From Rothia aerolata (GTDB lineage Bacteria; Actinomycetota; Actinomycetes; Actinomycetales; Micrococcaceae), in assembly GCF_014635585.1 (NCBI RefSeq), contig NZ_BMDC01000001.1, forward strand, positions 1,092,139-1,156,138: a stretch of 64,000 nucleotides of DNA. Reading direction: 5' to 3'. Shown here one piece after another: positions 8,204 to 15,949 of the stretch (positions are counted from its first letter, which is position 1; every line of letters starts with the position of its first letter). The notes beneath the pieces are model-generated. The model was not told the origin of the DNA. It worked only from the letters and a program-made list of their open reading frames with translations, and ran no database searches. The position numbers and the translations under genes were made by a program.

Positions 8204-9193
8204 GTGACTACTTCTTCCTCCTCTTCACCCCGTGCCCGCACTGTCTCAGCCGAAGCTGAGACGGTGGGCCGCTACGCGCCGTCGCCCTCGGGAGACCTGC
8301 ACCTGGGCAACCTGCGCACCGCCCTCTTTGCCTGGCTTTTTGCACGTTCAGCCGGCGGTGTGCTGAAGATGCGGGTGGAGGATTTAGACCGGGTACGCGA
8401 GGGCGCCGCCGAGTCTCAGCTGCGAGATCTGGCGGCTCTGGGCATCGATTGGGAGCCCGAGGTTCTCTATCAGAGCACCCGCACTGCCGCCTACGAAGAA
8501 GCCTTGAGCCAGCTTCAAGAGAAGAGCCTGGTCTATGAGTGCTTCTGCACACGTAGGGAGATTCAGGCGGCGTCCTCTGCTCCCCACGGTGCCCCCGGCG
8601 CCTACCCGGGTACCTGCCGCAACCTCACCGAGGAAGAACGCGCGGAAAAACGCACCCAGCGCAACCCCGCTCTGCGTTTGAAATCAGAGGTGGCTACCTA
8701 TACCGTTCTTGACCGCTTTGCCGGCGAATACACCGCCGAGGTAGACGACTTTGTGCTCCGTCGCACCGACGGCGTCTTTGCCTATAACCTGGCGGTGGTG
8801 GTCGATGACCACTTTCAGGGAGTCACCCAGGTGGTGCGCGGCGATGACCTGCTCCCCTCGGCTCCCCGCCAGGCCTACCTGGCCAACCTGCTGGGCTGGG
8901 AGGCGCCCCGCTACGTGCACGTTCCGCTGGCGCTGAATAAGGACGGCGCCCGCCTGGCTAAGCGGGACGGCGCGGTGACCCTGGCGCAGCTGCTGGCGGC
9001 GGGCTTGAGCAGGGAAGATGTTGTGCGCATGATTTCTGCTTCTATACCGCTTGCTCCGGTGAAGACCAATGATGATTTCCACCTCCCCGAAAACGCCGCT
9101 GAAATGCTGACTGTATTCTCACCCGAGAATATTTCCCTAAATCCCTGGACCGTACTCGACCCGCTCATGGAAGGAACCTGCTGTATTGGCTAA
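8204..9193 (+). CDS. gluQRS: Glutamyl-Q tRNA(Asp) synthetase
   Basis: Truncated GluRS paralogue that charges queuosine in tRNA(Asp) with glutamate; 329 residues, lacking an anticodon-binding domain. Seen: the HIGH-equivalent GRYAPSPSGDLHLGN (HLGN at 33-36), the zinc site CFCTRRE then YPGTC typical of GluQ, VRGDDLL, and a KMSKS-like LAKRDGAVTL. The GTG start has no ribosome site but TAGCAT lies six bases upstream, suggesting a leaderless message. The stop overlaps the start of the downstream EamA gene by eight bases, so translation is probably coupled, an odd pairing since the partner is a transporter. Confidence 0.92.
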   Translation: MTTSSSSSPRARTVSAEAETVGRYAPSPSGDLHLGNLRTALFAWLFARSAGGVLKMRVEDLDRVREGAAESQLRDLAALGIDWEPEVLYQSTRTAAYEEALSQLQEKSLVYECFCTRREIQAASSAPHGAPGAYPGTCRNLTEEERAEKRTQRNPALRLKSEVATYTVLDRFAGEYTAEVDDFVLRRTDGVFAYNLAVVVDDHFQGVTQVVRGDDLLPSAPRQAYLANLLGWEAPRYVHVPLALNKDGARLAKRDGAVTLAQLLAAGLSREDVVRMISASIPLAPVKTNDDFHLPENAAEMLTVFSPENISLNPWTVLDPLMEGTCCIG

Positions 9194-10202
9194 ATTCTCT
9201 GTTGCGACCATTGCCGATAAAGTACCCGCCCAGCACAGGGGAACCACCGCGCTACTGTTTGTCATACTGGGTTCTTTAGGAATCCAAACCTCCACGGCGG
9301 TGGTTTCTACCCTTTTCACAGAGTTTTCGCCTATCTCGATTGCGGGCTTGCGCATGGCAAGTGCGGCAGTCATCTTGCTTCTTTTAGTGCGGCCCCGCCC
9401 CTCCCGTCTGCTTAGAAGCGACTGGCCCCAGGTTGTACTCTACGGAGTGGTGGTTACGCTCATGACCATCGGCTATTTTGGCGCGGTCAAATACATTCCC
9501 CTGGGCATTGCTGTGACCATCGAGTTCCTTGGCGCCTTTGGTGTTTCTCTATTGGGCGTGCGCCGCTGGCGAGACGGTCTGCTCTCTATCGGTGCTCTGG
9601 TGGGTGTAATTCTCATTGCCGGGCCCACCTTCGAAAATTCCCACGCTATCGGCTACCTCTTCGGTGCCCTCAGTGCCCTGTGCATGGGCGGCTACACCCT
9701 GCTCTCTGCCCGCATGGGTCACGGCTCCCCCGCGGTAGAGGGACTCAAGGGACTCACCCTCTCCATCACCATCTCAGCCCTGTTGCTGGCACCCTTCTCT
9801 GTACCAGCTATCCCCCACCTGCACACTGATGCCTGGATTCGGGTTCTGTTGGCGGGCGCCTTTGGCGTGGCACTGGCATATTCCGCAGACGGCATAGCGG
9901 GCAGACTCACCTCGGCAGCGGTAATTGGCGTGCTCTTCAGCCTAGACCCGGTAATCGGCGCGCTGATTGGCACCGTTCTCCTCGGTGAGGTTCTGCCCCT
10001 GCCCGCTTACCTTGGCATTTTGCTCATCGCTGTTTCCGGAGCGGTTCTGGTCTGGCAGACCAACCGGTCGGGCCTCAAAATTCCCGTCCACACCGCTGTT
10101 CTCGATGCCATTGTCTCTACCAAGACCGGCCAGCTGCCCGCTATCAAGCCGCAGCAGCGGCGTCCTCATCATCCAAAGTCCGAAGAAAACCAGAAAAAGT
10201 AA
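9186..10202 (+). CDS. EamA-family (DMT) inner-membrane exporter
   Basis: Ten-helix drug/metabolite transporter of 338 residues with the usual internal duplication: the first half runs from TALLFVILGSLGIQT to about residue 150, the second from LFGALSALCMGGYTLLSARM to about 300. Members export amino acids and related metabolites (RhtA type). TTG at 9186 is the start, with AAGGA about ten bases upstream and overlapping the gluQRS stop by eight bases. A basic tail of about 40 residues (QQRRPHHPKSEENQKK) ends the protein in the cytoplasm. Substrate unknown; coupling to gluQRS is seen, its meaning is not. Confidence 0.85.
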   Translation: MAKFSVATIADKVPAQHRGTTALLFVILGSLGIQTSTAVVSTLFTEFSPISIAGLRMASAAVILLLLVRPRPSRLLRSDWPQVVLYGVVVTLMTIGYFGAVKYIPLGIAVTIEFLGAFGVSLLGVRRWRDGLLSIGALVGVILIAGPTFENSHAIGYLFGALSALCMGGYTLLSARMGHGSPAVEGLKGLTLSITISALLLAPFSVPAIPHLHTDAWIRVLLAGAFGVALAYSADGIAGRLTSAAVIGVLFSLDPVIGALIGTVLLGEVLPLPAYLGILLIAVSGAVLVWQTNRSGLKIPVHTAVLDAIVSTKTGQLPAIKPQQRRPHHPKSEENQKK

Positions 10203-10324
10203 CCTGTATCATTTACTAAAACTAACCGTTTTCGCGCGAAATCTTTATGTTTCACAGCACAGAGTAAAGGTCATAGCGCTATTATTACGGCAGTCACATA
10301 TTTTTTCTATTGGAATGAGGCTTC

Positions 10325-11812
10325 ATGAACGCATCAGCATGGCAGCTCATAGCCCTGGCAATCTACCTTCTGGCAATGATTGCCATCGGCCTGTGGGCTA
10401 AGCGCCAGAATGAGAACCTTGAAGACTACGTGCTCGGTGGCCGCCGCTTATCCCCCACCACCGCAGCTCTCTCTGCGGGAGCATCGGATATGTCCGGCTG
10501 GCTGCTCATGGGTCTTCCCGGCGCTCTCTACATGGTGGGCCTAGCAGAAGCCTGGTTGGCCATCGGTCTCACCATCGGCGCCTGGGTCAACTGGAAAGTC
10601 GTTGCCCCTCGCCTTCGCGTTTACACCGAAGTATCGCGCAACTCAGTGACCGTTCCGGTTTTCTTCCACAACCGTCTGCGCGATAACACCCGCCTGTTGC
10701 GCATTCTCACCTCGGTCATTACCCTGATTTTCTTCACTTTCTACGCCTCCTCCGGCATGGTGGCTGGCGGCAAGTTCTTCCAGTCCTCCTTCGGTCTGGA
10801 ATTCCACTGGGGCATGTTGCTGGTTGCCGGCGTGACCGTTCTCTACACTCTCTTCGGCGGATTCCTGGGTGCTTCCTACACCGATATGGTGCAGGGTCTG
10901 CTCATGCTGGCAGCGCTGATTGTTCTGCCCGTCATCGCTTTCTTCTATGTGGGCGGCCCCGTAGAGGCCTACAACACCATTGTTGAGATCAACCCCACCG
11001 CTATGTCCTTGTTTGCCGGAACAACTTTCGCGGGCATTATTTCCTCAGCAGCCTGGGGTCTGGGCTACTTCGGCCAGCCCCACATCATCACCCGCTTCAT
11101 GGCGCTGCGCTCCCACAAAGATGCCACCACCGGCCGCCGCATCGGCATCGGCTGGATGGTTCTGACCGTTCTCGGTGCCTGCTCTGCCGGTCTCATCGGC
11201 GTGGCTTTCTTTGCCAAGAACCCCGATGCGGTGCTTACTGATAAGGACGCCGCCGAGACGGTCTTCCTCGACCTCTCGCAGACCCTGCTGCACCCGCTAA
11301 TTTCCGGTTTCGTTCTGGCAGCGGTGCTGGCAGCGATTATGTCTACCCTCTCGTCTCAGCTCATTGTCTGCTCTTCAGCCCTGGCAGAAGACCTCTACGG
11401 CGTAATAACCGAAAAGAAGCTACAGGACTGGCACGGTCTCTGGCTCGGTCGCGCTGGCGTTTTGGTGGTCGCTATTATTGCCGCCCTCTTGGCCTGGAAC
11501 CCCGACTCTTCGGTGCTTGACCTGGTGGGCTTCGCCTGGGCCGGTTTTGGTGCTGCTTTTGGCCCGCTGGTGCTGCTCTCCCTCTTCTGGCGCAAGCTCA
11601 CCAACTGGGGCGCTATCGTGGGCTTGGTTGCCGCGACCATCACCGTCTTTGTCTGGGGTAACTCCGAGACCCTCTCGGGTATGCTCTACGAGATTATCCC
11701 CGGCTTTGTGGTGAACCTGGTTCTGGCTGTGCTGGTCTCCCTGGCAACCTACAAGCCCAATGCGGAGATTGACGCTGAATTCGATCAGATGCAGGCGACC
11801 CTGAAAGCCTAG
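10325..11812 (+). CDS. putP: Sodium/proline symporter (PutP)
   Basis: Sodium:solute symporter family member, 495 residues, about 13 hydrophobic helices. The PutP-type N-terminus is clear: DYVLGGRRLSPTTAALSAGASDMSGWLLMGLPG, which carries residues for sodium and proline binding, followed by AWLAIGLTIGAWVNWKVVAPRLR. FGGFLGASYTDMVQG and GYFGQPHI further support the proline subgroup. It imports proline with sodium, for nutrition or osmoprotection. No put catabolic gene is adjacent. The start ATG follows GAATGAGG at a suitable distance. The gene ends 26 bp before an imperfect terminator-like hairpin. Confidence 0.93.
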   Translation: MNASAWQLIALAIYLLAMIAIGLWAKRQNENLEDYVLGGRRLSPTTAALSAGASDMSGWLLMGLPGALYMVGLAEAWLAIGLTIGAWVNWKVVAPRLRVYTEVSRNSVTVPVFFHNRLRDNTRLLRILTSVITLIFFTFYASSGMVAGGKFFQSSFGLEFHWGMLLVAGVTVLYTLFGGFLGASYTDMVQGLLMLAALIVLPVIAFFYVGGPVEAYNTIVEINPTAMSLFAGTTFAGIISSAAWGLGYFGQPHIITRFMALRSHKDATTGRRIGIGWMVLTVLGACSAGLIGVAFFAKNPDAVLTDKDAAETVFLDLSQTLLHPLISGFVLAAVLAAIMSTLSSQLIVCSSALAEDLYGVITEKKLQDWHGLWLGRAGVLVVAIIAALLAWNPDSSVLDLVGFAWAGFGAAFGPLVLLSLFWRKLTNWGAIVGLVAATITVFVWGNSETLSGMLYEIIPGFVVNLVLAVLVSLATYKPNAEIDAEFDQMQATLKA

Positions 11813-11837
11813 GTTTTCGATTCTTCTCTGAAGATAA

Positions 11838-11885
11838 GGCTGTGGCCCTTGGAACAAGACTTCTCTTGCTCCAGGGGCCACAGCC
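11838..11885 (+). terminator. Hairpin after putP
   Basis: Twenty-one-base arms (GGCTGTGGCCCTTGGAACAAG at 11838-11858 in part, pairing with 11865-11885) with two mismatches and a six-base loop. No U-run follows, so it may be a Rho-dependent or processing structure rather than a classical terminator. The menB start lies 26 bp on. Confidence 0.6.
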
Positions 11886-11898
11886 ATCTCTACCCAAG

Positions 11899-11904
11899 TA
11901 CACT
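11899..11904 (+). promoter_or_regulatory. Candidate -10 box of leaderless menB message
   Basis: TACACT is followed by seven bases and the menB ATG; no Shine-Dalgarno is present. An overlapping TAGAAT one base before the ATG is too close to serve. Inferred from the recurring spacing in this window. Confidence 0.4.
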
Positions 11905-11911
11905 TAGAATC

Positions 11912-12865
11912 ATGAGCATTGAACTCCCCGAAAAAGTTTCTGACATTTTTGACCCCAATTCCTGGCGCGTGGTCGAAGGATTCGAAGACTTCACCGACAT
12001 CACTTACCACCGCCAGGTGGAACGCAATGAAGCCGGAGAAATTGTGCGCGATTTACCTACCGTGCGCATTGCCTTTGACCGCCCCGAGGTGCGCAACGCT
12101 TTCCGCCCCGGCACCGTCGATGAGCTCTATCGGGCCCTGGATCACGCCCGCATGACCTCCGATGTTGGAACCGTGCTACTGACCGGTAACGGCCCCTCCC
12201 CCAAGGACGGCGGCTGGGCCTTCTGCTCCGGAGGCGACCAGCGGATTCGCGGCCGCGACGGCTACCACTACGCCGACGGCGAGACCGCCGAAACCATTGA
12301 CCCCGCCCGCGCGGGCCGCCTGCACATCCTCGAGGTGCAGCGCCTGATTCGCACCATGCCCAAGGTGGTTATTGCCTTGGTCTCGGGCTGGGCAGCCGGC
12401 GGAGGCCACTCCCTGCACGTGGTTGCGGATCTGACCATTGCCTCTGAAGAGTACGGCAAGTTCAAGCAGACCGATGCCACCGTGGGCTCCTTTGACGCCG
12501 GCTACGGTTCAGCTCTGCTGGCCCGGCAGGTGGGTCAGAAGTTTGCCCGCGAGATTTTCTTCCTGGCTAAGGAGTATGACGCTCAGCGGATGTACGAAAT
12601 GGGCGCGGTCAATGACGTGGTTCCCCACGCTGAGCTAGAAAAGAAGGGGCTGGAGTACGCCGCCCATATTGCCCGCCAGTCGCCGCAGGCTATCCGCATG
12701 CTCAAGTTTGCTTTCAATCTGCCGGACGACGGCATGGTGGGTCAGCAGGTCTTTGCCGGTGAGGCTACCCGCATGGCCTATATGACGGACGAAGCGGTGG
12801 AGGGCCGCGATGCTTTCTTGCAGAAGCGCGACCCCAACTGGGAGGACTACCCCTACTACTTCTAG
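11912..12865 (+). CDS. menB: 1,4-Dihydroxy-2-naphthoyl-CoA synthase (MenB)
   Basis: Crotonase-fold ring-closing enzyme that turns o-succinylbenzoyl-CoA into DHNA-CoA. With ATG at 11912 it has 317 residues, the long actinobacterial form. Signature FCSGGDQRIRGRDGY begins near residue 103, followed by GWAAGGGHSLHVVADLTIAS (oxyanion hole) and GSFDAGYGSALLARQVG with the catalytic Asp; the C-terminus PNWEDYPYYF is the classical MenB end. An in-frame ATG at 11849 would extend the protein through the putP hairpin and is rejected. menE and menA are expected next but are 4 kb away, behind an inserted accessory stretch. Confidence 0.95.
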   Translation: MSIELPEKVSDIFDPNSWRVVEGFEDFTDITYHRQVERNEAGEIVRDLPTVRIAFDRPEVRNAFRPGTVDELYRALDHARMTSDVGTVLLTGNGPSPKDGGWAFCSGGDQRIRGRDGYHYADGETAETIDPARAGRLHILEVQRLIRTMPKVVIALVSGWAAGGGHSLHVVADLTIASEEYGKFKQTDATVGSFDAGYGSALLARQVGQKFAREIFFLAKEYDAQRMYEMGAVNDVVPHAELEKKGLEYAAHIARQSPQAIRMLKFAFNLPDDGMVGQQVFAGEATRMAYMTDEAVEGRDAFLQKRDPNWEDYPYYF

Positions 12866-12868
12866 GGT

Positions 12869-13070
12869 AGGCTCTCGGTACACATAGGTTCCTGTTGGTG
12901 TACCTACGCCAGCCTGGCAAGAAGAAACCTATAACTTGCCGCCACCGAGCTTCCTCGAGTGGCCACTTTTGTACCGTTTTTCTGGGATTTTCGGTATAAA
13001 AATGGCCACTCGGCGATTATGGCAGGCCGTTAAGTCAGCCGCTGAGCCACTAGTTAGTTGCTGATGGTTC
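12869..13070 (+). repeat. Mosaic intergenic repeat, copy 1
   Basis: Starts four bases after the menB stop. Modules in order: GGCTCTCGGTACAC; CCTGGCAAGAAGAA; an imperfect 21-bp hairpin (12956-12976 with 12992-13012) built on CGAGTGGCCAC and GGTATAAAAATGG; GGCGATTATGGCAGGCC; and CAGCCGCTGAGCCAC leading to TAGTTAGTTGCTGATGG. The same modules in the same order occur at 15396-15672 (same strand) and inverted at 58167-58496. No reading frame is shared between copies, so this is a non-coding element. Confidence 0.85.
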
Positions 13071-13101
13071 AACAAAAAAACTGGTGGATCAAAGCTTTGT
13101 T

Positions 13102-13893
13102 TCAAAGGTACGAGACAATGAAGGTGAGCACATCCTCAAATACCTCTGCCCGGTTAGTTTCGTTGAAGATTTCATGACGTGCGCCGGGATAAACCTTTTG
13201 CCGAGAATCAACCGGTTTGATCTTTTCCCACACCGGTTCGGTCACGGACGGCGGGCACAGCGGATCTTCTCCGCCGACAAGCCACATAGTTGGAGTTTCA
13301 AGCCTGCCACCAACCTTGATTAATTCCAACTCTGACTTGAGAGACTGAAGCATGGGGATTTTCCACTCACCCTGCCAAACCAGAGGGTCTGCTTTGTAGA
13401 CTTCGCCCACCTCCGGGTCTCGACTGAGCGCCATACTATCAATGGGAGCGGTACGGGCGTCGTCGTTTTCAAGGAGAAAATCGAGCAGGGGTGAGCCTTC
13501 AAGAAGCGGGCCAGAGAGCACGGTAGCCGTTAGTTCAGTTCCGTAAAGCTGGGTGTATCGCGCAGCAATCATACCGCCCATAGAATGGCCAATGAGGAAG
13601 ACCGGTAGTTGCGGATATTCTGAGGCTGCTCGCTGGTACAGCTTATGCAGGTCTTCCACCACAGATTCGAAATCAGCTACGTAGGCCCTCTCACCTTCAG
13701 ATTTACCATGACCTTGATGGTCTTGAGCGTAGATAGCGCCACCGTGCTGGGTAATTTTTTCGAAGAGTTCCTCATAGCGACCAATATGTTCTCCGTAGCC
13801 ATGAGCAAGCAAAACGAGGTAGCGGGGTGAAACTGGTGCTTCCATACGGGCGAACAGCTCGCCATGGGTACCTTGGTGAGTAAATGTAGTCAT
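13102..13893 (-). CDS. Alpha/beta hydrolase, monoacylglycerol-lipase-like
   Basis: Serine hydrolase of 263 residues related to lysophospholipase and monoacylglycerol lipases. Seen: the oxyanion strand LVLLAHGYGEHIGRY, DHQGHGKSEG, nucleophile elbow FLIGHSMGG near residue 105, the acid in WLVGGEDPLCPPS, and the final His in PGARHEIFNE. There is no signal peptide, so it is cytoplasmic or loosely membrane bound. Start ATG 13893 is chosen because TATTGT lies six bases upstream; an ATG ten codons earlier (13923) is possible. It lies in an accessory stretch that separates menB from menE and is bracketed by direct copies of the mosaic repeat. Substrate unknown. Confidence 0.85.
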   Translation of the reverse strand: MTTFTHQGTHGELFARMEAPVSPRYLVLLAHGYGEHIGRYEELFEKITQHGGAIYAQDHQGHGKSEGERAYVADFESVVEDLHKLYQRAASEYPQLPVFLIGHSMGGMIAARYTQLYGTELTATVLSGPLLEGSPLLDFLLENDDARTAPIDSMALSRDPEVGEVYKADPLVWQGEWKIPMLQSLKSELELIKVGGRLETPTMWLVGGEDPLCPPSVTEPVWEKIKPVDSRQKVYPGARHEIFNETNRAEVFEDVLTFIVSYL

Positions 13894-13977
13894 ATCTACA
13901 CAATAGACCTTCTTGTGACACATAACACTAAGATGAAATGGGGTGGTGAGAAGAAATAACGGCTCCTCACCGCATCA

Positions 13978-15156
13978 TCACCTGTTGAAGTCTCGGCGTC
14001 CTGCCCTCTGCGCAAAAGCATCCAAAGCCGCTAAAACCGCAGGGCAGGACCACACCTTTTGCCCGCTAACCTTCTTCTCTATCCGCAACAGTCCAGACTG
14101 GGTCAAAGAATCGACAAGACGATAGGCGGTAGCCTTTGAGACCCCCGCATGCTGCTCCAACATACTTGCTGTGAAAGCTGGCTCAGAGCAGACAAATTGA
14201 GCCAGAAGTCGAACTGACTGAGTTACGCGAGACCGCGTTGCCAAGATCTCGCTCTCAACCCTTTCCAAATCAGCGGCAAGCAAGCGCGCGTTCTCAAGGG
14301 CCGCATCTACCGACTCAACAAAACACTCAAGAAGAGGGAGCAAATCCCCCTGACGATAGGCAGTTAACGCATCAATATAATGGGAAATATCGTGGAGAAG
14401 ACCGCTTGAAATAGGCACAGTGACGTTATGGGTCACTCCGCGTGCCCGCAGAATTGAAGACACCAGAGCACGCCCCGTTCTACCGTTGCCATCGGTAAAA
14501 GGGTGAATCGTCTCAAACTGCGCGTGGGCAATAGCGGCCTGCAGAGTTGGGTCGATATCGCGCCGAGCTACAAAAGCTACCAAATCATCAATGAGCGCTG
14601 GAACCTGCTCCCAACTCGGGCCAACATAGTGGGCCGTTACCGGCGATTCCCCGCCAATCCATACCCATTCCTGTCGAAACTTCCCGGCGTCAGACTGAAA
14701 CCCCTGGGTCAGCTCTCGATGCATGGTCAAAATTGCGGTGGCATCAAGTTTTTCAGCCAGGTCAATAGCGGCCCGCATAGCTGTCACATTTCGGGCTACC
14801 AGCTCCGCATTGCCACCTACCTCAGCACCCAGTGACGCTAAAGAAAGTTTACGAGCATTGACTGTTAGATTCTCAATCTGAGAGCTGGTAGCTGACTCTC
14901 CGCGGAGCAAAACCGCAGCGAAAGGAAAATGATACAGCTGCGAGAATTCCTGGTCAAATCGAGTCATCCGGGTGGTTGCTTCAGAAACCAACCGCATAAT
15001 GTCAGTTGGTACAGAAATTTCCTGGGTGGAAATGCTGGGCGCAACAGCTGCTTTGAAGCTTCCCCGGTTTCTCAGCTGCGATCTATGTGACGCTAGCGGG
15101 TCACGGTGAACCCACTGATGCTCCGCATAGGTGAGCTTTGGCCAAGACGTACTCAT
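13978..15156 (-). CDS. Fic-domain protein with C-terminal winged helix
   Basis: Predicted AMP-transferase of 392 residues. The Fic core motif HPFTDGNGRTGR is complete, near residues 215-226, including the catalytic His and the phosphate-binding GNGRTGR. An upstream SSQIEN near residue 90 matches the inhibitory motif [S/T]xxxE[G/N], which places it in class II (N-terminal self-inhibition). The C-terminal part ASMLEQHAGVSKATAYRLVDSLTQSGLL reads as a winged helix-turn-helix, so the protein may bind DNA, perhaps the inverted repeat at its own 5' side. ATG 15156 is preferred to an upstream ATG at 15252 inside that repeat. It looks poorer in GC than flanking genes. The target protein is unknown; no antitoxin gene is adjacent. 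Confidence 0.88.
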   Translation of the reverse strand: MSTSWPKLTYAEHQWVHRDPLASHRSQLRNRGSFKAAVAPSISTQEISVPTDIMRLVSEATTRMTRFDQEFSQLYHFPFAAVLLRGESATSSQIENLTVNARKLSLASLGAEVGGNAELVARNVTAMRAAIDLAEKLDATAILTMHRELTQGFQSDAGKFRQEWVWIGGESPVTAHYVGPSWEQVPALIDDLVAFVARRDIDPTLQAAIAHAQFETIHPFTDGNGRTGRALVSSILRARGVTHNVTVPISSGLLHDISHYIDALTAYRQGDLLPLLECFVESVDAALENARLLAADLERVESEILATRSRVTQSVRLLAQFVCSEPAFTASMLEQHAGVSKATAYRLVDSLTQSGLLRIEKKVSGQKVWSCPAVLAALDAFAQRAGRRDFNR

Positions 15157-15180
15157 AGGAAACCAACTTTTCTGAAGGGG

Positions 15181-15239
15181 CTTATTGAGAATAATATACC
15201 CCAATTTTCTCAATAAGAGCCTTATTGAGAAAATTGGGG
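15181..15239. promoter_or_regulatory. Operator-like inverted repeat upstream of the Fic gene
   Basis: Perfect 19-bp arms, CCCCAATTTTCTCAATAAG at 15199-15217 and its complement at 15221-15239, separated by AGC. A third CTTATTGAGAA lies at 15181-15191 and a partial TTTTCTCATTT just beyond. It begins 25 bp before the Fic start. The repeated unit and position suggest binding of a dimeric regulator, possibly the Fic protein's own C-terminal winged helix. Inferred. Confidence 0.65.
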
Positions 15240-15395
15240 CAGATTTTCTCATTTAGCTTTCGTGAGGCAGGGCCCGCTTCTGGGGTTATAGGCAGAAAAG
15301 TGTGTCCGCAACACCCCGCACCCCAACAAACACAAGACAACCAGCTCCACAGGCTAGGTCCAGCAGCTAACCTCAGCCCTCTACCGTCCAAAATG
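15240..15395. other. Intergenic stretch without recognised feature
   Basis: Between the operator-like repeat and copy 2 of the mosaic repeat. Short ORFs cross it on both strands but have no ribosome site or similarity that I recognise. It probably contains the rest of the Fic promoter. Confidence 0.4.
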
Positions 15396-15672
15396 CCAGC
15401 ACCTGCGCTATGGGAAACATGGGGCATTCCTGAATTTTGCGCTGAAACAGGCTCTCGATACACCTAAATTCCCTGTCGGTCAACCAAAGGCATTAGCGAG
15501 ATCCCGCTTGTACTTTAGACGGCCTGGCAAGAAGAAGCTTGTACCTTACCACCACCAAGCTTTCCCGAGAGGCCACTTTTGTACCGTTTTTCTTCTATTT
15601 TCGGTATAAAAATGGCCACTCGGCGATTATGGCAGGCCGTGCGGTTAGCTCGTCTTCATTGAGTCGCCGCTT
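15396..15672 (+). repeat. Mosaic intergenic repeat, copy 2
   Basis: Same orientation as copy 1. It begins CCAGCACCTGCG, then TTTTGCGCTGAAACAGGCTC with TCGATACACCT, a variable middle, GGCCTGGCAAGAAGAAGC, the hairpin (left arm 15566-15586, right arm 15602-15622; GGCCACTTTTGTACCG with GGTATAAAAATGGCC), GGCGATTATGGCAGGCCGTG and CATTGAGTCGCCGCTT. The first and last modules are missing from copy 1 but present in the inverted copy 3 at 58167-58496. No protein is encoded. Confidence 0.85.
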
Positions 15673-15737
15673 GCCTATTAATTGAAAGTCAGCCAGCATG
15701 CTAGAAACCACTCTTTTCTACAGAGTGGTCCCATAAT

Positions 15738-15798
15738 CCAAAAGTTGCAGTTTTGGTTCTTATTCAGAGGTTTTAAGAACCAAAACTGCAACTTTTGG
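15738..15798. repeat. Perfect 25-bp inverted repeat
   Basis: Arms 15738-15762 and 15774-15798 are exact complements (beginning CCAAAAGTTGCAG, ending CTGCAACTTTTGG), with an 11-base loop. It is AT-rich, unlike the terminators here, and lies between copy 2 of the mosaic repeat and the lipoprotein gene. No gene end is within 60 bp, so a terminator role is unlikely. Function unknown. Confidence 0.85.
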
Positions 15799-15868
15799 GG
15801 TTGGTTGTCTTCTACAGAGAGTTTCTTGAGGCAGCTAGATCAGCCGCTGAGACACCAGTTTTTCGCCG

Positions 15869-15893
15869 AACCACCAGTTAGTTGCTGGTGGTT
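15869..15893 (+). repeat. Short hairpin with CCACCAG arms
   Basis: Nine-bp arms AACCACCAG and CTGGTGGTT around a seven-base loop TTAGTTG. The sequence resembles the last module of mosaic repeat copy 1 and the inner part of the hairpin at 16904. TTGACA overlaps its 3' end at 15893, which might serve as a -35 box for the lipoprotein gene, although a -10 at proper spacing is not clear. Confidence 0.5.
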
Positions 15894-15949
15894 TGACAAG
15901 GGGAAAATTGTTAGACTGAGGGGCATCTCCCAATGTAGTGAGGTGTCCC

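Noticed and set aside
11849-11911. N-terminal extension of menB from ATG 11849
   Set aside because: It would translate through the hairpin behind putP and give a non-MenB leader; ATG 11912 fits the family.
15225-15467. Frames across the Fic upstream region on both strands
   Set aside because: They start inside the operator-like repeat and run into the mosaic repeat; no ribosome site and no similarity.
12869-15672. Insertion sequence or composite transposon
   Set aside because: The bracketing repeats carry no transposase and I see no target-site duplication; recombination between repeats is a simpler reading.
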